Shown here: one piece after another, positions 23,660 to 33,340 of the stretch | Numbering within the stretch: the stretch's first letter is position 1 | Layout: each line of letters opens with the position of its first letter | Assembly (NCBI GenBank): GCA_016584305.1 | Contig: JACEEZ010022995.1 | Span: 1 to 64,000, forward strand | Length of the DNA: 64,000 nucleotides | Direction: 5' to 3' | From: Chionoecetes opilio | Taxonomy: Eukaryota; Arthropoda; Malacostraca; Decapoda; Majidae | Translations under genes and position numbers: made by a program | The notes under the pieces: generated by a model | The model's input: only the letters and a program-made list of their open reading frames with translations | Told to the model about the DNA's origin: nothing | The model's database searches: none

Positions 23660-24301
23660 GATAAGTCTATATATTAATATAAAAGTACACAATCTATATA
23701 TTTAAACAACATTTCCCCGGGTTTCTGAATTCAGGGATTGAATATCGGGGGTTAGTTTAGTGATGCCCTCCATCACTAAACTAATTCGGCTAATGGTAAT
23801 GGCCCTGAATGGTAGTTAGGTCACGTTTGCCAGCCTTTAATGGTACCTGGAATTGTTCCCGAACGGAATACTCGCCACCGTCGGAGAATGATCCATTTTT
23901 TTACGTCGGCGAGAGTTTCTATTAAGCGACAGTTCCAAGTCTATATATTAACATAAAAGTACCCAATCTATATACTTAAACAGCTTTTATCCGTGTTTCT
24001 GAAGTCAGGGATTGAATAACCCCTAACAGGGGTTAGTTTAGCCATCACTAAACTAACCTCGGCTAAACTAACCCCTGTTAGGGGATATTCAATCCCTGAC
24101 TTCAGAAACTCGGGTAAAAGCTGTTTAAATATATAGATTGGGTACTTTTATGTTAATATATAGACTTGGAACTGTCGCTTAATAGAAACTCGCCGACGTA
24201 AAAAAATGGATCATTCTCCGACGGTGGCGAGTATTCCGTTCGGGAACAATTCCAGGTACCATTAAAGGCTGGCAAACGTGACCTAACTACCATTCAGGGC
24301 C
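23660..24301. repeat. Large palindrome (arms about 241-243 bp) with an extra half copy
   Basis: The left arm at 23,801-24,043 pairs with the right arm at 24,061-24,301 at high identity. The spacer is about 17 bp, and the arms start GGCCCTGAATGGTAGTTAGG. The inner half is repeated directly at 23,660-23,790 (TCTATATATTAATATAAAAG and on). No protein is encoded. It may be the remains of a foldback element or an inverted duplication. Confidence 0.85.
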
Positions 24302-24679
24302 AATGAGGGTCAAGCGTCCTGAGTGACCTAACCATAGTGCAGGGTCACTGAGGGGCAGGCATCAGAACAAAAGTTTCATTCTCAAAAACGTCCAAATTAC
24401 GATAGTGAAACAACATTAATCTAGTCGTGGGATGGCAGCCTCGCCTCGTCCCACAACAATTCCGCTCAGGACTCCGCTAGTGGTCTAAAAAACCGGTGCT
24501 GACCAATAATGAACTAATACACCAAAAACACCGAAGGCAGTCCCTACGGCCGAAGCGGCCTCCCTACCGAGGCTTGTATCTCCTAAATATTTGTAAACAT
24601 ACGCCGCTGCCGGCTACCAATAGGCTTATATTTCAATCCTTACCTCGGTGGTAACGTCTATTAGGCATGATAAATGACG
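24302..24679. other. Non-coding, no feature beyond the 60-bp tandem unit
   Basis: The first 65 bases resemble units of the array at 19,487-19,745. The rest shows no motif. Confidence 0.4.
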
Positions 24680-24961
24680 TTTTATTTATATATATGAGGT
24701 ACGCCGGGGCTACACCTCATGAGGTGGTGTAAATCTACGCCATAATATTGGCCCTGTGACGTCACGGAAATGGAGTAAGTACGCTTGCTGGATCCAGACA
24801 GGGAGGGCGGGCGCAGACTTGCGCCCAGGCGTAAAGTCTGGCGTTGTGACGTCATCGATTTGGCGCAGATATAGCTCCTGATCCAAGAAAGTTTTCGAAA
24901 GAAGAGTATCTCAGACTTACGCTGACATACGCCGGCGTATGTGTTTGCTGGATCTGGCCCC
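24680..24961 (-). repeat. Element end with TGACGTCA/ACGCC-rich sequence
   Basis: It ends TTGCTGGATCTGGCCCC, the inverse of 19,110-19,126. It contains two GTGACGTCA words and a short palindrome around CACCTCATGAGGTG. A related inner copy of TGCTGGATCCAG lies near 24,785. It is probably an unnamed MITE. Confidence 0.45.
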
Positions 24962-25010
24962 TGGTCCCCTCCTGCAGGGCAGATATTAGTCACTCAAGGT
25001 AAGGGCATAA

Positions 25011-25041
<31 letters not shown>

Positions 25042-25046
<5 letters not shown>

Positions 25047-25446
25047 GCTGATTTGAATTGCTTTCAACTCGTAGGATTATTGGTGGATTTCTTTTATTTT
25101 ATAACCATTAACTCTTCTACTTATGACGAAAAATAATATGGTGTAGTTTTTCTTTATCTTTTTTTATCACTGAGAAATAAAATTTTGGAAAATTTTGAAA
25201 AATGTCCCCAAAAAATCTGTTTAAAACTAGTGCCATGTTCCTAATTGACATAAACAAAAAAAACTCCACCATAGTTTTCTTCGTTTGTTATCCAACTATC
25301 CATTGATACCTCAAATGTAAAGATGGGATAAAAACTGATGAAGGAGTAGGGAATTGTATAAGAATAACTTTCATTTTTCAGAAATGAGCCCTAATTTTTT
25401 TTTTTTTCTTTGACAAAGTGTTACGTCAGTAAACCCTATAAAGGTT
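25042..25446 (+). repeat. Unnamed repeat A, copy 2 (uninterrupted)
   Basis: A direct copy of 18,243-19,041, complete across the position where copy 1 has its N run. It starts right after an A-tract at about 25,015-25,041. Confidence 0.8.
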
Positions 25447-25890
25447 GTTGTGTTCTTGAAGCAGAAACCAATCCTTTTTCAATTTCGACAACAAACGGAA
25501 TTCGTATCCAAAACAGTGCTTTGACGACATAAACACGGCTCAGCTGACAGCCTACACGCTCGTTCCCGACCTTTGCTTTACTTTGCCACCTATTTTACGT
25601 GTTTTGGGATTACATCATACAGTACTGTATTTCAAGATGTCAGCTCCATCATGCAAGGGTGTCTCCAGCAGGAAGGGAATAAAATTGAAGAGCCTGAGCC
25701 TGCAGGAAAAGATCAAAGGACAAAAATACGACTTTATGCGACTGACGATATGCCGAGTGTAAGCGAAGAGATGCAGTTATAACATCAATATGCCGAGATA
25801 CATTATTTTTTGCCGACTTTCTGTTTACATGTTCACACAAGAGGTTGTGAGGGCATGATATGCCGAGTGAAAACCATGAGATGCAGTTTA
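25447..25890. other. Non-coding, with a short direct repeat
   Basis: ATATGCCGAGTG followed by GAGATGCAGTT occurs at about 25,748-25,781 and again at 25,858-25,889, the second touching the SINE start. Nothing else is seen. Confidence 0.45.
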
Positions 25891-26246
25891 GGTGAGGCGG
25901 TAGCAGAGTGGTTAGCGTCACCGGGTGGCGTTCTCGAAGACCCGAGTTCGATCCCAAGTGAGACCCATAAATCCACTTGAAATCTTTCTGCACCGTCGAG
26001 TGGCCTAAGAACACCCACATGTCCTGTTCATTAACTCCACCTTCAACTGTGAGTGCATGGGAGGTCCATTGGGGGCGGCATGAGCCTCTAATCACAGGTG
26101 TCACTATAACAATCCTGCCTGCGCCACCACGGGCAAGGGCCAACCATCACAGCCCTCGAGTGAGCGTCCAGGGCCTACCATCCCACTCTTGGAGCTCACT
26201 GCCTACACCCGCTATAGGCATTGGTGTAAATTTTTTTTTTTTTTTG
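25891..26246 (+). mobile_element. tRNA-derived SINE
   Basis: The head reads GGCGGTAGCAGAGTGGTTAG with a polymerase III box A (TAGCAGAGTGG at 25,901-25,911) and box B (GTTCGATCC at 25,946-25,954). About 290 bp of unrelated body follows, ending in a T-run at about 26,228-26,245. The head folds poorly as a tRNA and lacks an intact acceptor stem, so this is a retroposon and not a tRNA gene. Pol III transcription and mobilisation by a LINE are inferred. Confidence 0.8.
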
Positions 26247-26314
26247 AAACTGTCTTTGCCATGATGATGCCATGATTGCCATTTGTTATATCAAATTCCG
26301 AGTTATAAGGGTTT

Positions 26315-26316
<2 letters not shown>

Positions 26317-26408
<92 letters not shown>

Positions 26409-26417
26409 GTATATATA
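26317..26417. repeat. (TA)n microsatellite, left half
   Basis: About 100 bp of TA dinucleotides with one CG interruption near 26,409. It abuts a MITE, and the array continues on the far side. Confidence 0.95.
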
Positions 26418-26903
26418 TTACGGTGTCCCAATTTTTTCAGTTCCCAAAGTTTGAAATGCACACACCCCTAATTTGTTCCACTCCTGAAAACATGCCAACA
26501 AGGTTCATTTCATTCGTGTTCTTCAATTTTAAGGGCTTCCTCAAACCATGTGTTACTATTGCTGAACGGCTACTCTAGATCTCTACCTTATACTACTTGT
26601 ATAATTTTTTTTTTTTTGAGGCAATGGATACAAGACAGCAGGAGACTGTGTGGTTGGTGGGAGTGATGCGAAATGAACCCCTGGAAATGCTGTCTCAACT
26701 CCCGACAGTGGGAGATGTTCTTAGATATAATCGGTGGTATTCATATAGGGTCAAATAAACAAGGTCGATGAGGGGACCCTTCTCCTCTTAATAAGTAAAT
26801 GAAATTTCACCCATTTTTTTCTTTCTTCATGTGTAATTAAATAAATGGGGTGTGCGATTTGATTCTTGCGAGAAAAAAATCCCCCATGTGAGGCTGGGAC
26901 ACC

Positions 26904-26907
<4 letters not shown>
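26418..26907. mobile_element. MITE with TTAGGGTGTCCCA ends, 490 bp
   Basis: The left end TTACGGTGTCCCA and right end TGGGACACCCTAA are inverted repeats with one mismatch. GCACACCCC-like subterminal motifs are also inverted. It interrupts a TA array. The right end continues inward with ATGGGGGATTT, as does the left end of the insertion at 40,451, so the two probably belong to one family. No protein is encoded. Confidence 0.7.

Positions 26908-26992
<85 letters not shown>
26908..26992. repeat. (AT)n microsatellite, right half
   Basis: About 85 bp of AT dinucleotides continue the array at 26,317-26,417 across the MITE. Confidence 0.95.
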
Positions 26993-26994
<2 letters not shown>

Positions 26995-27641
26995 GTTATA
27001 ATAACTCCGGAGCAAACTGGCGAGGGAGGCGAGGCGTGCACGGGGACCGTCTATTACTGCGACGCATAGTATATCGGTACTGGACAGTGGACAGTCACTG
27101 GACACGTACGGTTCCTGACAGAAGGACAGTTTAAGCTGTCCTTTTTAAGGAAAATTTAAAGTAGAATTTGGTAAATACTTAGATAAATGAACAAAATTCA
27201 TTAATATATTTAAATTCTTCTGAGTGTCAAATGGCCAATAAAAAATCACTCAAACAAGGGCCGGATTTGGCTCATGGGCCGCCACTTGAATAGCCCTGCT
27301 AGTGTGGCTACTCTGCCCGAACATTTTTGTCCCCCCGATTCGTGCGCCTATGCTCATGGAGAAGGCTTTTCATATGATGCTAAGAGATGTTATAATCTTT
27401 TTTTCTTTTTTTCTCTCATTTCAGTATATTAACGTAATATTTGTAATTTTGTATGATGTAATTGTAATTGTTGTGCTTCTAAACAGGCAATTGCAATTAC
27501 AAATACAATTACTTTATGATTTTAAAGCTCAATTACAATTACAATTACTTGTAAATTAAAATATACAATTACAATTGCAATTTCAACTACCCCAAAAATG
27601 TGTAATTAATTACATTTCAATTAAATTACAATTACTCCAAG
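26993..27641. other. Ends of two hAT-like elements in non-coding sequence
   Basis: GGGCCGGATTTGGC followed by GCCGCCACTTGAATAGCCCTG-type sequence at 27,259-27,298 resembles a hAT right end. A second, at 27,440-27,641, is rich in TGTAATTG/CAATTACA words and finishes ACTCCAAGCCTG exactly where the CR1 starts. Neither left partner is visible, so assignment rests on general hAT end style only. Confidence 0.35.
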
Positions 27642-28803
27642 CCTGCTAACAACCCCTTTGCATTCTTTTAGTACTCTGGGATACACTTCATCTGGTCCTG
27701 GTGACTTAAAATTCTTCATTCCGTCTATACCTTCTACAATTTCTCTACTTATCACAATATCTCTGAGTTTCTCACCATCCTCTCCTCTGAACATATGTTC
27801 ACCATCAGGTACCTTCTTTTTATCCTCCTGAGTAAAAACACAAGATATAATCATTTAAAATTTTACACATATCCTCTGCCGTGCTTACAATCTCCCCCTG
27901 CTTATTTTTTAATGGCCCCACTAATTCCCTAGTCTTTGTTTTATAAACTTGAAAAAATACCGTAGGATCTGTCTTCGCCTTCCCTGCAACTTAATCTTAT
28001 AATTGTTCTTTGCTGCTCTTGTTAATTTTTTCACTGTTCTAGCCATCTCGTTATACTGCTCTCTATTCACCTGCCCATCCTTAACTTTCTTATACATGTC
28101 CCTTTTTACCCCTATGTTGTGTTTTAAAAACTCGGTCATCCACTTGGGCTCGTTTTTCCCTGATTTTATCGCCCTATAAGGAATATTCTTTTTCTGACCT
28201 TCAATTAAATTGCTGACAAAGGTATTATAATCCTTTTCTGCACTGACCTCACCGACACCCCCCTCCATCCCGACCACAGATCTCATCTCACCCTCCCTCC
28301 TGTCCCTGTTAATCCTTTCCAGGTGTCTTCTTAATCCTACATAATTAGCCTTTCTGAAGTCAGGTACTCTATGCTTATTATCACTTCTACTTCCCACCTC
28401 CCAATTTAAGCAAAATCTGATTTCGCAAAGGTTGCTTTTTCCTAACGTACCTCCAACTTCCACCTCAGTAACTAAATCTTCCCTGTTTCTTAGTAATAAA
28501 TCTAGAATATTATCTCCCCTAGTAGGCTCCTTGATTGCTTGCTTTAGGAAGTTATCTTGAACTAGTTTTAACAAATCCTCTGCGTCATTGTCTCCTAAGA
28601 TTAAAGTCTCCTACCACGCATAATCGATTATATTTACAAGCCTTGCTTATTTCCTGCCATATAAGAGCTGCATCCTCTTTACATAAGTTTGGAGACCTGT
28701 ACACTACACCCAAGACCATCTTATCAGTTCCTTCTCTAATTTCCACCCATATAGACTATGCTATCATCCGTTTTTATAACGTTAACACAACACTGCAATG
28801 TAT
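27642..28803 (-). pseudogene. CR1-A ORF2: endonuclease end, linker and polymerase start
   Basis: The reverse strand gives EPTRGDNILDLLLRNRED and VEVGGTLGKSN (end of the endonuclease-like domain). The linker with KWMTEFLKHNIGVKRDMY follows, then NFKSPGPDEVYPRVLKE (start of the polymerase). Frame breaks lie near 27,855-27,990 and 28,595. The missing upstream part of the endonuclease, with ALTET and GYNLFHKDR, lies at about 31,905-32,050 beyond the inserted element. The protein would nick target DNA and prime reverse transcription there. Confidence 0.8.
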
Positions 28804-29516
28804 CCCTGGCCATAGACCACTGTAAATCTGGACTGCGTACGGAATATCGGCCTGTTGCACAATGGCCCTTAAGTCGGAGGGCCGCTCGGATTCATATATA
28901 TATATATATATATACGGATCATATAGACTGGTTTATCAGTATATATGATATACTGTAATCTTCGTAAATGTTTGTTCTATAATATTATCAAATAAAAAAC
29001 AGTAAAAAACGCTAAAGAAATGCCATTACGAGATCTGAAGAAATATACATGAACTTAATATTCACTTCAACTCTTCGCCATTTAAAACTTTGCGAGTCAA
29101 CTTTTTTTTATCATGAAGGGTATCAATAGAAGCGCAATTTTATTAGCTTTCCATTGATGTATTTCGTTTTCTGATAAATGAATTACCACCATGCATAAAT
29201 TAGCATTAACTAACTAAATAAAATCATCATTCGAGTAATTTTCCCGATTGGTGAGGTTATTTATTTAGTTAACGCTAATTTATACATGGAGCTAATTCAT
29301 TTATCAGAAAACGAAATATATAAGTAAATAAATAACATCATCAATCGGGAAAATTACCCGATTGATGATTTTATTTATTTATTTAACGTTAATTTATGCA
29401 TGGTTCTAATTCATCTATCAGAAAACGAAATATATCAATGGAAAGCTAATAAAACTGTGCTTCTATTGATACCCTTCATGATAAAAGTTGACTCACAAAG
29501 TTTTAAATGGCGAAGA

Positions 29517-31546
29517 TTAGAGCAGTTAGACATGGAAGTGAGGTCGGGGCTGAGGAGGATTATACCTTATTTGTAAGGAATATAATTGACGGACAGAAAA
29601 AAAATATTCCTTATAGGGAAATAAGGTCCAGAAAGAGTGATCCAAAATGGATGACTACTTATTTCAAACACAACATTGGAGTAAAAAGAAACATGTATTT
29701 AAGGTTCAAGGCAGGATTGGTAAACAAAGAACAGTATAACGTGATGACGAGGACAGTGAAGAAATTAACTCGAGTTGCTAAGAACAATTATGAGATTAAA
29801 GTAGCAGGACAGGCGAAAAGTGACCCAAAGGGGTTCTATCAGGTATATAAAACCAAGACAAGGGAATTAGTTGGGCCCTTAAGGTCAGGACAGGGTGAGG
29901 TCTTAAATACAGATGAGGATATGTGTAAAAGTCTAAATGATTATTTCTTAAGTGTTTTTACTGAGGAGGATACACAGACAATACCTGATAGTGAACAGAT
30001 GTTCAAAGGAAGCGATGAGGAGAAACTCAAAGATATTGTGATAACTAGGGAAATGGTGGAAGAGGGTAGAGATAAAATGAAGAATTTTAAATCGCCAGGA
30101 CCAGATGAAGTGTATCCCAGGGTATTAAAGGAATGCAAGGAGGTTGTTAGTGAGTCGTTAGTGCACATTTTTAGGAAATCGGTTGAGATAGGCGATGTGC
30201 CATTATTGTGGAGGAAAGGAAATGTTGTTCCCATATTTAAGAAGGGAGACAGAGGACTTAAGTCAAATTATCGACCCGTAAGTCTAACGTCAGTGGTGGG
30301 TAAATTATTGGAATCTATTATTGCAAAAAACATTAGAGAGCACTTATATAAACATAGTTTGATCAATGATTCACAACATGGATTCACCAAGGGTAGGGTC
30401 TCACCAATTTATTGAGTTTTTATAGGAAAGTTTATGAGATGGCAGATAATGATAAGGATTATGATATAATATATCTGGACTTTAGTAAGGCATTTGACAA
30501 AGTACCACACGAGCGACTCTTAAATAAGGTTAAGACTCATGGAATAGATGGGAAGGCTCTTCATTGGATCAGAGCTTGGCTAAGTAATAGGCAACAAAGG
30601 GTTACAATTAATGGTGCTAAATCTGAATGGGGACTGGTGACAAGTGGAGTTCCACAAGGGTCTGTTTTAGGTCCATTACTATTTTTGATTTACATCAACG
30701 ACTTGGATAGTGGGATTAGCAGTGATATCAGCAAGTTTGCTGATGATACTAAGGTAGGTAGGATTATTGGATCACAGTCTGATGTAAACATATTGCAGGG
30801 AGACTTAGATAAACTTAACGAGTGGGCAGTCAGATGGCAGATGGAATTTAATATTGATAAGTGCAGCATAATGAATGTTGGTAGAAAAACCCTGGTAATA
30901 GATACACCATATGCAATGTATCGCAGAAAAGATCAGAAGGTGAAAAGATCTTGGAGTGAGGGTGAGCCCAGACCTCCGACCTAGGAAACAATGTATTGAG
31001 GCCAGAAATAGAGCTAATAGAGTATTGGGATTCATTACCAGAAGTGTTAAAAGTAGAAGTGCGGAAGTTATTCTAAAGCTTTATCTGGCTCTAGTCAGAC
31101 CTCACCTAGACTATGCGGTTCAGTTTTGGTCTCCATATTACAGGATGGATATAGCCTTGTTAGAATCAGTGCAGAGAAGGATGACCAAAATGATACAAGG
31201 GATGCATAACTTTAGTTATGAGAAGAGATTGAAGTTATTAAAATTACACTCACTCGAGAGACGCAGAGTAAGGGGCGATCTGATAGAAGTTTTTAAGTGG
31301 ATAAAGGGATTTAATAAAGGAGAGGTAGGAAAAGCTCTTAGGGCTTTTAACCAGGGTAGAACAAGAAGTAATGAATTCAAGCTGGAAGGGTGTAGATTTA
31401 GAAAGGAAATAGGGAAAAACTGGCTCACAAATAGGGTGGTGAATGAATGGAATGGTCTCAGTAGACAGGTAGTTAGTGTGGAGTCATTAGGGAGCTTTAA
31501 AGAGGGGCTGGATAGGTTCATGGATGGGGATGAAAGGTGGATGTAG
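29517..31546 (+). pseudogene. CR1-D ORF2: reverse transcriptase
   Basis: Three blocks in successive frames. Frame 1 (to 30,413) holds the linker, NFKSPGPDEVYPRVLKE, VVPIFKKGD and NYRPVSLTSVVGKLLE. A 4-bp deletion in GRSCLT near 30,395 shifts to frame 2 (30,412-30,984) with IIYLDFSKAFDKVPHERLL, SGVPQGSVLGPLLF and the catalytic FADDTK. A 1-bp loss near 30,940 shifts to frame 3, up to 31,546, with PHLDYAVQFWSPYYRMDI and VQRRMTKMI. The catalytic aspartates are intact, unlike at 17,836 and in copy B. The endonuclease is missing, so it could not transpose alone. Confidence 0.9.
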
Positions 31547-31628
31547 GTAGTGTTAGGTGACAGGAACTACCACGTGTAGGCCTCGCGGCCTCTTGTAGCT
31601 TCCTTATTTTCTTATGTTCTTATGTTCT
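29517..31628 (+). mobile_element. CR1-group LINE, copy D (sense, 5'-truncated)
   Basis: It starts inside the ORF2 linker and ends with an 80-bp 3' UTR closing in TTCTTATGTTCTTATGTTC, the kind of short 3' repeat typical of CR1. AAGA flanks both sides (29,513-29,516 and 31,629-31,632). It interrupts the palindromic element at a site whose uninterrupted sequence is seen in the opposite arm. It is the innermost and hence youngest insertion of the nest. Confidence 0.85.
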
Positions 31629-32252
31629 AAGAGTTGAAGTGAATGTTAAGTTCATGCATATTTCTTCAGAATCTCGTAATGGCATTTCTTTAGCGTGTTT
31701 TACTGTTTTTTATTTGATAATATTATAGAACAAACATTTACGAAGATTACAGTATATCATATATACTGATAAACCAGCCTATATGATAGTCCATAGACCA
31801 CTATATCTCTTTGTCGGGCGGGCCGCGGGCCGCTATGCAGCCTGGCAATTTCAAAACATTGTCGCGTGAACAGTCCAGAGATATAGTGGTCTATGCCCTG
31901 GCATATAGTGCAACTCCTCCGCCTATCCTTCCTACCCTGTCCTTGTGAAATAAATTATATCCCGCTATCTCAACTTCTGGATTAAATACTTTGCCTGTCA
32001 TATCTAACAATGTTTCTGTTAATGCTATTATATCAAAATCTTCAACACAAGATGTTCCTCTCAGTAAATATCTTATTTAATATACTCATACAATTTATAT
32101 CATAAACTTTTAAGTTGCACTTCTTCATCTTGTTGATTTTCCCGCTAGCTGTATTTACGCTAACTGCTTGTTTTATCCCTGTCTTTTTCTTACTTCTACT
32201 GTCTTCATTCCTGACTTGACCAACAATATTCCTTCCTTGACTATCATGATCA

Positions 32253-33160
32253 TTATTCTTCATCTTCACACCCTCCTGGCCTCGAAAAAAAAAACCTTCC
32301 CCCCATCTCCCTTTCAATTACCCACGCCAACACACCCACACCCTTATGAGAGAGATGTACCCCGTCCCTGGCGTACAGGTGGTCCTTACCGAAGAATCGA
32401 GCCGAGTTGTCGATAAAGAGCCACCCGTTCTTCCTGCAGTGTTCAGCCAGCAAGCTGTTCACCTCACACACTTCCGACCACCATCTTGGTCCCCCTTTCC
32501 TGCGTGGCAAAATGCCACACACAACAGGGGTGCCTCCAAGGTCCCTAACCCTGCCTAGTGCCTCCTTGTACCTCCTTAGGAGCTCCTTTCTCTCGACCCT
32601 GCCTATATCATTTCCCCTGCACTTATACATACCGTCGGCACTAATCCCTCACCCACCATTACCCTCCCCAGCCTTTCTGCTATGTTCCCTATCCCCGCTC
32701 CACGAAAACAGGCAAGCGTCCTATTTTTCCAATCCCTGTTACAAAAGGTCCTATCCAGATACTTGGCCTGGCTGTCACCCACAACCATGGTCTTACCTGA
32801 AGACAGGGAAAGTTCGACTGTCTTACCATCCCCTTCTTCTGTGCATTCATCAACGAGGGCAGCAAAGCTATTCCTGGTCGCAGGAGGCGGAGTCTGTGGT
32901 CTCCCCCAGCCAGTCTCCTTGTTCTTCACCTGTGTCCATGCTCCTTCCCTCCGTCTAGGCAGAGGGACTGGCGATGCTGGCACACCACGTTTCCGCTGCT
33001 CCCTGAGCTCGGCATTCTCCTTCTTCAGGGAAGCTATGGCGTCTCCCAGGTCCCTTACGACGTCATCGTGACCACTCCTCGCTAAATTTAGGTCACGCAC
33101 CTGACCCCGCAGCTGCTTCAGCTCACTTAACACCTCACTGTCTGCCATCTCACTCTTCAC
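32253..33160 (-). pseudogene. CR1-A ORF1: coiled coil plus SGNH/GDSL-type esterase
   Basis: The N-terminal frame (32,603-33,160) has a coiled coil with heptad Leu (SELKQLRGQVRDLN, LKKENAELREQ), a Pro/Arg-rich linker, then MVVGDSQAKYLD with the block I GDS serine and FRGAGIG. A one-base deletion in the block III Gly-Asn-Asp region near 32,615 shifts frame. The second part (32,253-32,630) reads ELLRRYKEALGRVRDLGG and ends with DGVHLSHKG, the block V Asp-His pair. Esterase-type ORF1 proteins are known in the CR1/L2 group; the enzyme's role in transposition is not settled. A single base separates this copy from an intact frame. Confidence 0.8.
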
Positions 33161-33340
33161 AACACTAATACCTGGGAGCTCAAACCATCACGTCTTACCC
33201 GTTTCAGCGCCATGAACCAAATATAGTGGGTACCGGAGCCGTCGTAGAAAATTGGAACACTCGACAACGACGACGAGAATTCCAGTAGAGAGTTACAGGT
33301 ACCACTTGTCTTCCCTAACCTTACCCTAACTAAAAGAACC

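Larger units (their letters stand above)
28918..31787. repeat. Palindromic (foldback) element split by a CR1
   Basis: The left arm starts ATCATATAGACTGGTTTATC and the right arm ends with its inverse at 31,787. About 155 bp of outer arm pair across the CR1. Within the left part, 29,072-29,510 is itself a nested palindrome: TTCGCCATTTAAAACTTTG at about 29,073 is inverted at about 29,496, and three copies of CATGCATAAATTAG-like blocks lie between. The repeat pattern is therefore A-B-C-C'-B'-A'. Confidence 0.75.
28811..31895. mobile_element. Composite inverted-repeat DNA element inserted in CR1-A
   Basis: The left end CATAGACCACTGTAAATCTG and right end (inverted) CATAGACCACTATATCTCTG form terminal repeats of about 25 bp. 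A 7-bp duplication, CCCTGGC, flanks the element. A second, inner copy of the end sequence at 31,792 makes 31,792-31,895 look like a complete 104-bp mini-element. The element carries no gene of its own. Its inside is occupied by a palindromic element and a CR1. The superfamily is uncertain; 7-8-bp duplications fit hAT- or P-like elements. Confidence 0.7.
27642..33340 (-). mobile_element. CR1-group LINE, copy A (antisense, interrupted)
   Basis: Read on the minus strand: a 5' leader (about 33,161-33,340), ORF1 (32,253-33,160), then ORF2 with endonuclease and the first part of the polymerase, ending at 27,642 where a hAT-like end takes over. A 3.1-kb element (28,811-31,895) splits ORF2 and is flanked by CCCTGGC on both sides (28,804-28,810 and 31,896-31,902). 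With it removed, the endonuclease frame reads on across the junction. The 3' half of the polymerase is missing. Confidence 0.85.

Noticed and set aside
25891..25960. A tRNA gene
   Set aside because: Box A and box B are present but no full cloverleaf forms, and a long SINE body with a T-run follows.
26272..26471. Ile/Tyr repeat frames
   Set aside because: They are translations of the (TA)n microsatellite.
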